DNA of 7,921 bases. It comes from Vulcanimicrobiota bacterium (GTDB taxonomy: Bacteria > Vulcanimicrobiota > Vulcanimicrobiia > Vulcanimicrobiales > Vulcanimicrobiaceae). The notes under the pieces are model-generated. The model saw only the letters and a program-made list of their open reading frames with translations, had not been told where the DNA came from and ran no database searches. Where the stretch lies: the NCBI GenBank assembly GCA_014304965.1, contig JACRTZ010000268.1, positions 1-7,921 on the forward strand, written 5' to 3'. The position numbers and the translations under genes were made by a program. Positions 1 through 6,744 of this stretch are shown here, in pieces. How positions within the stretch are numbered: position 1 is the stretch's first letter; each line of letters begins with the position of its first letter.

Positions 1-646
1 ATTCTACATAGCGGAAGGGTCCGATGCCGATCGGTTTGGAGTTGTACGAGTCGGTGTTGGCGTTGGCGGAATTCTCCAAAACGTGCTTAGGGACGATCGC
101 CGGGTTGGCGCCGGCGCTGCCGAAAAACGTCGCGAGAAACGGCGAGTACGGCTGCCTCATATGAAAGACGACGGTGTACTTGTCGGGCGCCTCGATCTTG
201 ACGATGTCTTTCCAGCCGTCTTTGTTCAAGACGTTCGTCTTCGGATTGTTGATCAAGTTTGTCGTGAAGACGACGTCGTCGGCATCGAAGGGCTGGCCGT
301 CCGACCACTTGACGCCTTTGCGCAGGTGATACGTGATCGTCTTGCCGTCGGCCGAGATGCCGCCGTTTTGTTGCGTCGGGACGACCGTCGCCAGTTCGGG
401 AATCGGCCGATTGGAGCGATCGTACTTCACGAGCCAGGCCATCGTGAGCGAGGCGAGCCGGCTCTCCGTCAATTGCTGGGTGAACATCGGATTGAGCGTC
501 GTGAATTCGCCGATGTCCGCGATGCGCAAAACGTGGGGAATCGTCGTCGCGTTATGGCGCGCCGGTTCCGTCGTGGCCGCCCGCAAGGGCACGGCGGACG
601 TCACGCACAGGGCGACGGCAAGGGTGACAAGCGCCAGGCGTTTCAA
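1..646 (-). CDS. Family-5 extracellular solute-binding protein, second copy (partial, 3' end outside window)
   Basis: This gene reads leftward out of the window, and 215 codons are visible. The start is TTG at 646-644. It is chosen because a strong GAGAGGAG Shine-Dalgarno (654-661) sits 7 bases upstream and the signal peptide begins immediately. Residues 1-23 look like a Sec signal peptide (MKRLALVTLAVALCV..., cleavage probably after LRA). From about residue 38 the protein follows the SBP_bac_5 pattern: ADIGEFTTLNPM, the RKGVKWSDGQPFDADDVVF block (residues 109-127) that is the hallmark of oligopeptide/dipeptide/nickel-binding proteins, and GIGPFRYVE at the edge. It would capture a peptide-like, nickel or heme-like ligand in the periplasm for an ABC importer. 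It aligns along its visible length with the upstream solute-binding gene, so the two are tandem paralogues. The gap is 28 bases, so it probably belongs to the same operon. The ligand cannot be told from sequence. Confidence 0.9.
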   Translation of the reverse strand, partial: MKRLALVTLAVALCVTSAVPLRAATTEPARHNATTIPHVLRIADIGEFTTLNPMFTQQLTESRLASLTMAWLVKYDRSNRPIPELATVVPTQQNGGISADGKTITYHLRKGVKWSDGQPFDADDVVFTTNLINNPKTNVLNKDGWKDIVKIEAPDKYTVVFHMRQPYSPFLATFFGSAGANPAIVPKHVLENSANANTDSYNSKPIGIGPFRYVE

Positions 647-653
647 CGACAGG

Positions 654-661
654 CTCCTCTC
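654..661 (-). promoter_or_regulatory. Shine-Dalgarno that fixes a TTG start
   Basis: GAGAGGAG on the minus strand lies 7 bases before TTG 646-644. No ATG or GTG in that frame is nearby with comparable spacing. The site therefore decides the start of the second solute-binding protein gene, which a search restricted to ATG would miss. Confidence 0.75.
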
Positions 662-674
662 GAACGATGGGGGA

Positions 675-2363
675 TCACAAGGCGTACTCGTGGGGATTCC
701 AAAGCGGCGAGATCACCGGCGACGGCCGGAAATTCTTGAGGTCGGTGTTGTACACGACCGGCTCGCGCCGGTAATACAGGATGATGGACGGCACTTCGCT
801 CGCGAAGCGCTGCTGCTCGATGGTGAAAGCCCGCTGTCGCCGCGCGCGATCCACGGTTGCCAGTTCGTCATCCATCGCTTTGGTCGCGATGGCGTCGTTC
901 CAAAAAAGGGCGTTCTGCGCTTTCGGCGCGAGATTGCGCCCGGAGTACACGGCACTGTCGTCGGGATCGGCCGCGCCGCCCCAGGCAAAGCCCGCGACAT
1001 CGTAATGGCCGCCTTGCAAGATGCCGGCCGCCGTGTTGTCGAAGAACTGCGCGGTCGGCGTGTTTTTCACGGTCACGTCGGCGCCGACGTCGTGCCACAT
1101 GGATTGCACGAGCGCCTCGATCGCTTGACCGTTGGTGCTCTCGCTCTGAGTCGAGTAGTTGAACGCGAGCCGCCGCCCGTTGCGGACCCGGATGCCGTCG
1201 GGCCCTACCTTCCACCCGATGTCGTCGAGCAGCGCTTTGGCCTTGGCTGGATCGTAGTCGTAATGCGCGGTGTCCTTCGTCCAGGCCCACGACAGCACGG
1301 GTGAAAGCGCCGTGTCGGTGAGATCGCCTAAGCCGTGAGCGATTTTCTCGACGATCCCCTTACGGTCCACGCCCATCGCGAGCGCGCGCCGCAAGCGCAC
1401 GTCGGCAAACAGCGGCTGCTTGAGATTGAAGTCAATGTGATCGTACGTGAAGATCGGCTGGGCGACGGCAGTCGTTCCCGAAATCCCTTGCACGTCGGGC
1501 CACAGCCGGCTCCCCATGTGAAGCGCGAGATCGATCTCGTGCGTCCGCAACTGACTGACCATCGTGTTGTCGGACGGAACGATCTTCAGAATCACTTCGT
1601 CGAGCTTCGGCCGGCCTAGGAAATAGCCGTCGAACGCCTTGAGCGTCACTTGCGAGCCGCGCTGCCAGCCGACGAAGCGGAACGGTCCGCTGCCGATGGG
1701 CGCGCCTTGAAACGGGGCCGTGTTGAACGAGCCCTTATCGTCGTTGTATTTTTCCAAGATGTGGGCCGGCAAGATCGGCGCGTTGCCGTTCACGCTCCAC
1801 AACTGCTGGAGATACGGCGCGTAGATCCGTCGCATGTGCACCACCGCGACGAGCGGGTCCGAACAGTCGATGTCCTTGATGTCGCGATAGCCGTCCTGCG
1901 TGATGCCGTTGTTCTTCGGGTTGAGCACGGCTTTCCAGGTGAACTTTAGATCGCGGCACGTCACCGCAACGCCGTCGTGAAAGCGCATGTTCGGCCGCAG
2001 TTTGTACTTGAGCGTGAGCCCGTCTTTGCTGACGTCCCCGTTCTCGATCGTCGGAATCTCGCGCACGGCGTCGGGAACGGGCTTGGAATGCTCGTCGTAA
2101 CGCACCGCGTAGGAAAAGATCAACATCGAGAGGTCGAGCGAGGTGGCGCTGGTTGCCAGCATCGGATTGAGCGACTTGACGTCCTGCGCTTCGGCAAAGA
2201 CTAAGCGGCCGTGATGCGTCCAGGGGTTACCCGTGCCGGAGACGCTTTGCGTGCCGACCTTCGTGCACCCGCCCGAAAAGAGCAAAAGGATTAACCCTAC
2301 GCTCGATGCGCGAAGAGTTTTTTGTCGCAGCGAGGCGCGAGCCGCGATGAATGAGCGAGTCAT
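675..2363 (-). CDS. Family-5 extracellular solute-binding protein, probable lipoprotein (peptide/nickel/heme ABC type)
   Basis: The protein has 562 residues, a normal length for the OppA/DppA/NikA family. The N-terminus has a basic stretch, then a hydrophobic run (GLILLLFSGG) ending at Cys33. The lipobox SGGC is non-canonical at -3 but plausible for lipidation. Domain SBP_bac_5 spans about residues 53-540: AEAQDVKSLNPM, the RPNMRFHDGVAVTCRDLKF block (123-141), GSGPFRFVGWQ (224-234), FADVRLRRALAMGVDR (319-334), and a C-terminal part ending NPHEYAL. The expected role is periplasmic ligand capture for an ABC importer. The ATG (2363) overlaps the stop of the upstream gene as ATGA and there is no clear Shine-Dalgarno, so translational coupling is likely. 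Cys137 and Cys167 are both absent from the downstream paralogue, where the aligned residues are Ala; they could form a disulfide. No permease or ATPase lies in the window. The family call is firm; the ligand is unknown. Confidence 0.93.
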   Translation of the reverse strand: MTRSFIAARASLRQKTLRASSVGLILLLFSGGCTKVGTQSVSGTGNPWTHHGRLVFAEAQDVKSLNPMLATSATSLDLSMLIFSYAVRYDEHSKPVPDAVREIPTIENGDVSKDGLTLKYKLRPNMRFHDGVAVTCRDLKFTWKAVLNPKNNGITQDGYRDIKDIDCSDPLVAVVHMRRIYAPYLQQLWSVNGNAPILPAHILEKYNDDKGSFNTAPFQGAPIGSGPFRFVGWQRGSQVTLKAFDGYFLGRPKLDEVILKIVPSDNTMVSQLRTHEIDLALHMGSRLWPDVQGISGTTAVAQPIFTYDHIDFNLKQPLFADVRLRRALAMGVDRKGIVEKIAHGLGDLTDTALSPVLSWAWTKDTAHYDYDPAKAKALLDDIGWKVGPDGIRVRNGRRLAFNYSTQSESTNGQAIEALVQSMWHDVGADVTVKNTPTAQFFDNTAAGILQGGHYDVAGFAWGGAADPDDSAVYSGRNLAPKAQNALFWNDAIATKAMDDELATVDRARRQRAFTIEQQRFASEVPSIILYYRREPVVYNTDLKNFRPSPVISPLWNPHEYAL

Positions 2364-3544
2364 TTGAGCGGCGAGCTACGAAGCTGCGGCGAAAAAGAGT
2401 TGCGCATAGTCTCCGGGTCAACGTTGCGGGCGCGGTACCACGCTTCAAACGCTTGCGGCGCGATCTCCGACGGTTTGATCTCGCTGCGTCCGCCCCAGAA
2501 CACGTTCGTGTACCCGACGGCGATGCCGGCTTCGCGCAAGTGCTCGTCGATCGCGGCCTTGTGTGCGAGCAGTAGATCTTTGTCCAAGCCGTGGGCGACG
2601 CCCATGACGTTGACGTTGCGAAACTCCGGGCCGCCCTCGCGCCAGTATGCGTGGGTCATCACGTGATGGCGTCCGACTTCGCGGCCCGCATCGAGTTCTC
2701 GCCCGGGCGGAACCTGCCAATGAAACAAGGCGTTGTAGCGCGTCACGCGCTGCGCGCCGTCCGTCGGCTTGACGTGTTCGAGAAACGTCGAAAAGCGGCC
2801 GATGACGCCGCGCGCGTGCAGCGATTCGGCAATCGCGTAGAACTCGCCGAGCGGCAGGCCGGCTTCCCGCGCGCGCGGCTCCCAGAGGTCGCGCTGCAAT
2901 TCGTCAGGCGCAAACTCGCGTTTGAGTGCGACCAGCGCCTGCCAGTCCCGCGCATCGAGCGCGACGATGTGCGTGTCTTGCACCTCCGCCGGAACGTCGG
3001 CGCGACTGCCCGGCTCCAGGCCGCGCCGGCGAACGTGGCCCACCCCGAGCGCGAACAGCCGCTTCGCCGGCATCAAACGAAATGCGCTCGCGCCAACCGT
3101 TTCGCGCAAATACTCCGCGTGCTTTTCGAGCGAGTAGCCCTGCGGAACTTTGAGCGTGGTCCAGAGCCGGTACGACGAGCCCGGGGTCGCGCTGTCGGTC
3201 GTACGGATCACGACATGGCCCGAAAAGGGATCTTCTTCGAACATGAAGTCGAAGGCGGCGTCGAGTTTTTCCGGCGCGATCTGCCACGCAACGAGCGCTC
3301 CGTGCGCGAGATTCGTCGCTAGCAGCGTTTGCCGGACGCGGCGAATCGTCCCCGCTCGCAGCATCGCCGCGATGCGCTCGATCACAGCATCCGGCGGCAC
3401 GCCGCTGCGCGCCGCGATTTCGCCGAGCGGGTCGCGCAAGAAGCCGGCGATCCGATCCTCAGAAACGCGCAAGATCGCGGCGTTGACCGGGTCGTCGACC
3501 CCCACTGGGGCGGCGAAGACGTTCACGCGCTGGGTGTTTTCCAT
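2360..3544 (-). CDS. Fused AhbA/AhbB-like (siroheme decarboxylase-type, Lrp/AsnC-fold) protein
   Basis: The protein has 394 residues from ATG 3544. A longer TTG start at 3565 is rejected because the only Shine-Dalgarno, GAGGGGA (3557-3563), overlaps it and precedes the ATG by 12 bases. The architecture is duplicated. A winged-helix segment (about 34-80, DPLGEIAARSGVPPDAVIER then GTIRRV) is followed by a ferredoxin-like module (about 82-170: GALVAWQIAPEKLDAAF, YRLWTTLKVP, LMPAKRLFALGV). A second, more diverged winged helix (about 205-258, ARGVIGRFSTFLEH) is followed by a second ferredoxin-like module (about 268-352: NALFHWQVPPG, HHVMTHAYWREG, NVNVMGVAHG). This is the plan of AhbA, AhbB and NirD/L/G/H proteins, which decarboxylate siroheme in heme d1 and alternative heme synthesis. 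Automated annotation usually calls them Lrp/AsnC regulators. Two subunits in one chain recall NirDL fusions. No other heme gene is in the window, so the substrate is inferred. The gene follows the outer-membrane channel gene by 38 bases and is coupled by ATGA to the solute-binding gene. Confidence 0.7.
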   Translation of the reverse strand: MENTQRVNVFAAPVGVDDPVNAAILRVSEDRIAGFLRDPLGEIAARSGVPPDAVIERIAAMLRAGTIRRVRQTLLATNLAHGALVAWQIAPEKLDAAFDFMFEEDPFSGHVVIRTTDSATPGSSYRLWTTLKVPQGYSLEKHAEYLRETVGASAFRLMPAKRLFALGVGHVRRRGLEPGSRADVPAEVQDTHIVALDARDWQALVALKREFAPDELQRDLWEPRAREAGLPLGEFYAIAESLHARGVIGRFSTFLEHVKPTDGAQRVTRYNALFHWQVPPGRELDAGREVGRHHVMTHAYWREGGPEFRNVNVMGVAHGLDKDLLLAHKAAIDEHLREAGIAVGYTNVFWGGRSEIKPSEIAPQAFEAWYRARNVDPETMRNSFSPQLRSSPLK

Positions 3545-3582
3545 CGCGCGCGAACGTCCCCTCAAATTCGGCTAGCCGATTC

Positions 3583-5184
3583 CTACGGCGTGTTCGCTCC
3601 GGTCGCGTAGAGGTACGCCTGCTCCGCCTGACGGAGCGCGTACACCGCCGTCACCTGGTCGGTCAGCGCCTGCGTAAGGCCGACTTGCGCGTTCAACAAG
3701 AGCGGCAACGTCGTGACCCCAGCCCGGTATTGCGCCTGCGTCGCGTGCAAGACGTCGTTGGCCTTGAGATACTCGGCTTGGGCCTGATCGAGCGACGCAC
3801 TGGCCGACACGAGATTGACGAGCGCTTGTTTGACGTTGAGCTGCAGCCCCTGGCGAGCGATCTCGAGTTGCGCGTTCGCGCGTTCCAGTTGCGCCCGCGA
3901 CTGCAATACGTTTGCGGCCGTGATGCCTTGGTCGAACAGCGGGATCGAGATGGACAACCCGAGGCTTCCCGTGTTGCGAAACGTGCCCGCGGTCGGATCT
4001 GTCGAGTTGGTCGCCGTGGATGCGGTCCCGCTGATCGTCGGGAAGATGCCTAGTTGCGACGCGCGCAACGACGACTCCGACGCCTGCACCGAACGCTGCG
4101 ACGCTGAGAAGTCGGGGCGCAAGGCATAGGCGCGCGCGAGCGCCTGATCGTACGACGGAACGGGAATCGTCGAAATCGCCCCCGTCGCCGTGACCGGCGT
4201 ATCGTCGAACGGCAGCACGTTGAGATTCGCATCGAGGCCCATCGCATTGACGAAAGTCGCTTGCGCGTTCAGTTCCACCGCCTGCGCCCGCACCAGCGCG
4301 AGGTGCGCTTGCGCGGTCGGCAATTGCGCGGTCGAAAGATCGGCCGGCGCCGCCACGCCCGCGCGAATCTGCGCGCGCACGAGGTTCTCCTGGAGCAAGT
4401 CGAGACGCACGGTCTGCACCGCGACCGCGGTCGTGCGCTGCGCCTGGAGTTGGGCGTAGTAGGCCTGCGCCACGTTGAAGGCCACGGTCTGCAGGATGCG
4501 GCGGTACACATCCACCGCGGCGGCTTCATTATAAGAAGCCGCGCGAATCGTCTGGCCGATGCGCCCGCCGTCGAAGATCAACTGGCGCAGCGACAGCGAC
4601 AAACCGTCTTGGGTAAAGCTCGTCACCGAACCTGAGGAGGCCACACCGCCCGCGCCCGAGGTAGCGCCGGCTTGCCGGTTCGTGTGCGTGGTCGTACCGG
4701 TTGCCGAAAGGTTTGGATAGTAGCCCGTTTGCGCGAGCCGTTTGGACGCGTGCGCGATTCCTTCGTCGGCACGCGCGCTGGCAAGCGCCGGGGAGCGCGC
4801 GAAAGCGATCGCAATTGCCTGCGGCAGGGTGACGACTTGCGGGAGGCCGCTCGCGCTCGGCGCAGGCCCGACGCCCACCCCAGGCACGGGCGAGCCGTAC
4901 GCCGGAAACGGAAGGCTCGTGCCTTGGCTGGCCGGTCCCAGCGTCACCATTGGATACGGGGTCGGCTGAACGATCGGGGGCAGCGCCCCCAGCGGGTCGG
5001 GCACCGCGGTCGAGCGGGGTCGCGCCGCGCGCGTCTTGGAGGGTACGCGTTTTGCCGCCGGCGTCGCCGCCGGCGCCGGGCGCACGGCCGAGCCGGCCGG
5101 CTGCGCGGAAACGCCCGTCGCAGCGAACGCCGCGGCGAGAACCGTCACTGCAAGTCCGAAATTTAGGACGGTTCTAAGGTTCAT
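3583..5184 (-). CDS. TolC-family outer-membrane efflux channel protein
   Basis: The protein has 533 residues and no cysteine. Residues 1-27 are a Sec signal peptide (cleavage after GVSA). Residues 28-115 are an unusual Pro/Ala/Val-rich extension. The outer-membrane efflux repeats follow. The first repeat starts at VVTLPQAIAIAFARSPAL (117-134), with QTGYYPNLS (152-160) and LRQLIFDGGRIG (199-210). The second starts at SYDQALARAYALRPDF (344-359), with ASQLGIFPTIS (375-385) and the matching ISIPLFDQGITAANV (412-426). The Ala/Gln-rich segments between these are the periplasmic alpha-helical barrel. As a trimer it would form the outer-membrane exit duct of a tripartite exporter. Its ATG overlaps the adaptor stop codon as ATGA, the usual arrangement of a matched adaptor-channel pair. 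The family is clear. The substrate, and whether the pump is RND, ABC or MFS type, cannot be told. Confidence 0.95.
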   Translation of the reverse strand: MNLRTVLNFGLAVTVLAAAFAATGVSAQPAGSAVRPAPAATPAAKRVPSKTRAARPRSTAVPDPLGALPPIVQPTPYPMVTLGPASQGTSLPFPAYGSPVPGVGVGPAPSASGLPQVVTLPQAIAIAFARSPALASARADEGIAHASKRLAQTGYYPNLSATGTTTHTNRQAGATSGAGGVASSGSVTSFTQDGLSLSLRQLIFDGGRIGQTIRAASYNEAAAVDVYRRILQTVAFNVAQAYYAQLQAQRTTAVAVQTVRLDLLQENLVRAQIRAGVAAPADLSTAQLPTAQAHLALVRAQAVELNAQATFVNAMGLDANLNVLPFDDTPVTATGAISTIPVPSYDQALARAYALRPDFSASQRSVQASESSLRASQLGIFPTISGTASTATNSTDPTAGTFRNTGSLGLSISIPLFDQGITAANVLQSRAQLERANAQLEIARQGLQLNVKQALVNLVSASASLDQAQAEYLKANDVLHATQAQYRAGVTTLPLLLNAQVGLTQALTDQVTAVYALRQAEQAYLYATGANTP

Positions 5185-6605
5185 TTGCTCGCTGTCGCCG
5201 TCGCGGCAGCGGTGGGAACTGCCGAGGCATCAGCCGGCGGCGCGCCGCCGCGTGCTTTTCTCGAACCCGGGCCTCCACCGGGTCCCCCCGGGCTCCCGGG
5301 CGCGCCGCTGACGGCAACCGTGCTGCCGTCCTGTAGCGCGTCGGGCCGGGTGGTGATCACGACCGTTCCGGGGCGCACGCCGCCGCCGCGAACTTCCGAC
5401 AGCGTGTCTGTTTGCAAGCCAACCACGACCGGAATCTGTTTGGCCTTGCCGTCTTGAACCGTGAAGACGTTCGAACCCTTATCCGTTTCGAAGATCGCGG
5501 TGCGCGGAACGACGATGGCGGCTCGGTGAAAACTTTTGCGAATGGAAACGCTGACGAGCATGCCGCCGCGCAAGACGCCGCCGGCATTCGGCTGGCGAAT
5601 GCGCGCGCGATAGGAGAGGGTTCCGCTCGTGGGCGTCGCGTTGACGTCGGAAATGCGGCCGTGGAACGCCTTGCCCGGCAAGCTCGCGCTCGTAAACGTC
5701 GCGTCGGTGCCGGCGCGCACGAAACCGAGATCTTCGTCGGGAACGTTCACGTTGACGTACACGGCATCGAGTTGCGAGACGCGGACGATCGGCTGATTCG
5801 GCGCGGCGAATGCGCCCGGGTCGAGCAACCGTTGCGTGACCACGCCGTTGAACGGGGCGTAGATCCCAGTTTGCGCGATTTGCGTCTGCAACAGCTGCAC
5901 GTTCGCTTGCGCCTGTTGCAGCGCGCCTTTGTTCGCTTCGATGTTCGCGACGTCGACGCGGGTCTGCCCGGTGTTCGAGCGGGCCGTATTGACGGCGGTT
6001 TGCGCGCCGCCCAAAGCTTCGCGCGCGTTGTTTAGTTCCTGTTGCGCCGCGACGTATTGCGAGTGCGACTGTTCGAGCACCGTTTGCGCGACGAAGCCTT
6101 GCGCGGCGAGTTGCTGGTTGCTGCGGTACACGAGGGCGGCGTTGTTGAGCGCGGCCTGATCGGTCGAAATGCGATTACGCGCCTGCTGCAGCGACTGAAC
6201 CGCTTGCTGGTAGGCACCGCCGTATTGTTGCGACGAGATCGGCGCTTGATACGTCGAGCTCTGCACGCGAGCGAGCGATTGCGCAACCGCCGCCTGGTTC
6301 GCCGCGAGTTGCGCCCGCAGGGTCGCATCGTCGAGTTGCGCGAGCCGCTCGCCGGACGAAACGCGATCGCCTTCATTAACATAGACCGCGGCGATCGTGC
6401 CCGATTGTGACGAACTGAGCGAGGCCTCGAGGACCGGCGCGATCTGACCGTCGAGCGCAACGAAAGTGGCGATGTCTTTTTGCGACGCCTTGGCGACGTC
6501 CACTGCGAGCGGCGGCGGACCCTGGCGTCCCTTGGGCGGCCCTTTCGAACACGCCGATGCGACGACGACGACCGCGACGAGCGCCGCGATGGCGCGAAAT
6601 CTCAT
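5181..6605 (-). CDS. Periplasmic adaptor (membrane-fusion) lipoprotein of a tripartite efflux system
   Basis: The protein has 474 residues from ATG 6605, which has GAGGGGA (6611-6617) 5 bases upstream. A longer TTG reading at 6632 would bury that site and the signal peptide. Residues 1-18 plus Cys19 form a lipoprotein signal (VVVVASAC). The order that follows is typical of HlyD/AcrA adaptors: first half of the lipoyl domain (about 44-92, SGTIAAVYVNEGDRV), a long Gln/Ala-rich helical hairpin (about 92-245) whose turn carries RSNQQLAAQGFVAQTVL, second lipoyl half (about 246-278, IYAPFNGVVTQRLLDPGAF), a beta-barrel (281-355) and a membrane-proximal domain (360-430, VVPRTAIFE). The tail (433-474) is Gly/Pro then Ala/Thr-rich low complexity. 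The protein bridges an inner-membrane pump to the TolC-like channel encoded next. It is the first gene of the operon. The hairpin of about 150 residues is longer than AcrA's. The cognate pump is not in the window. Confidence 0.95.
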   Translation of the reverse strand: MRFRAIAALVAVVVVASACSKGPPKGRQGPPPLAVDVAKASQKDIATFVALDGQIAPVLEASLSSSQSGTIAAVYVNEGDRVSSGERLAQLDDATLRAQLAANQAAVAQSLARVQSSTYQAPISSQQYGGAYQQAVQSLQQARNRISTDQAALNNAALVYRSNQQLAAQGFVAQTVLEQSHSQYVAAQQELNNAREALGGAQTAVNTARSNTGQTRVDVANIEANKGALQQAQANVQLLQTQIAQTGIYAPFNGVVTQRLLDPGAFAAPNQPIVRVSQLDAVYVNVNVPDEDLGFVRAGTDATFTSASLPGKAFHGRISDVNATPTSGTLSYRARIRQPNAGGVLRGGMLVSVSIRKSFHRAAIVVPRTAIFETDKGSNVFTVQDGKAKQIPVVVGLQTDTLSEVRGGGVRPGTVVITTRPDALQDGSTVAVSGAPGSPGGPGGGPGSRKARGGAPPADASAVPTAAATATASK

Positions 6606-6744
6606 GAAACTCCCCTCGATTGGTGAACTCAAGGCCTACTACGCAAAATCGGCGCCGAAAGATTCACCGGGCCGTCGCGGATCCTTCCGGTCGCGCGCCT
6701 TCGCTCAGGCGGGAGGGACGCCTTCCCCGGAGTAAGAGGCGGCC
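6606..6744. promoter_or_regulatory. Divergent intergenic region with possible operator palindrome
   Basis: This 139-base stretch separates the efflux operon (minus) from the thioesterase (plus), so at least the operon promoter should lie here. It contains a perfect 10-base palindrome, TCGGCGCCGA (6649-6658), 44 bases upstream of the adaptor start codon. It also contains a small hairpin, CGCCT/AGGCG (6696-6700 with 6707-6711, loop TCGCTC). I could not find convincing -35/-10 boxes on either strand. The region is regulatory by position; the palindrome as an operator is a guess, since short GC palindromes occur by chance in such DNA. Confidence 0.4.

Noticed and set aside
333..1304. Plus-strand open frame of 323 codons opposite the solute-binding genes
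   Set aside because: It is antisense to two clear SBP_bac_5 genes, Arg/Val/Gly-rich, crosses both gene boundaries and has no recognisable family. It is a GC-driven shadow.
2591..3322. Plus-strand open frame of 243 codons opposite the AhbA/B-like gene
   Set aside because: The composition is Arg-rich with no domain pattern, while the opposite strand shows a clear two-module fold. Shadow frame.
2360..3544. Reading this gene as an Lrp/AsnC transcription regulator
   Set aside because: Lrp proteins are about 150-170 residues with one HTH. This has two winged-helix/ferredoxin modules with AhbA/B-like motifs, so the enzyme-family reading fits better, although DNA binding is not excluded.
3545..3565. 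Longer AhbA/B-like protein starting at TTG 3565
   Set aside because: There is no ribosome-binding site upstream of it. The GAGGGGA overlaps the TTG and serves ATG 3544.
5412..6035. Plus-strand open frame of 207 codons opposite the adaptor gene
   Set aside because: It is antisense to a well-conserved lipoyl/beta-barrel region and looks like codon-bias shadow.
6606..6632. Longer adaptor protein starting at TTG 6632
   Set aside because: The GAGGGGA site lies inside this extension, directly before ATG 6605, and the lipoprotein signal peptide begins at the ATG.
6696..6711. Dispersed repeat of the CCTTCG..CTCAGG type
   Set aside because: The CCTTCGCTCAGG core resembles repeats found in many genomes, but only one copy is visible here, so a repeat family cannot be supported from this window.
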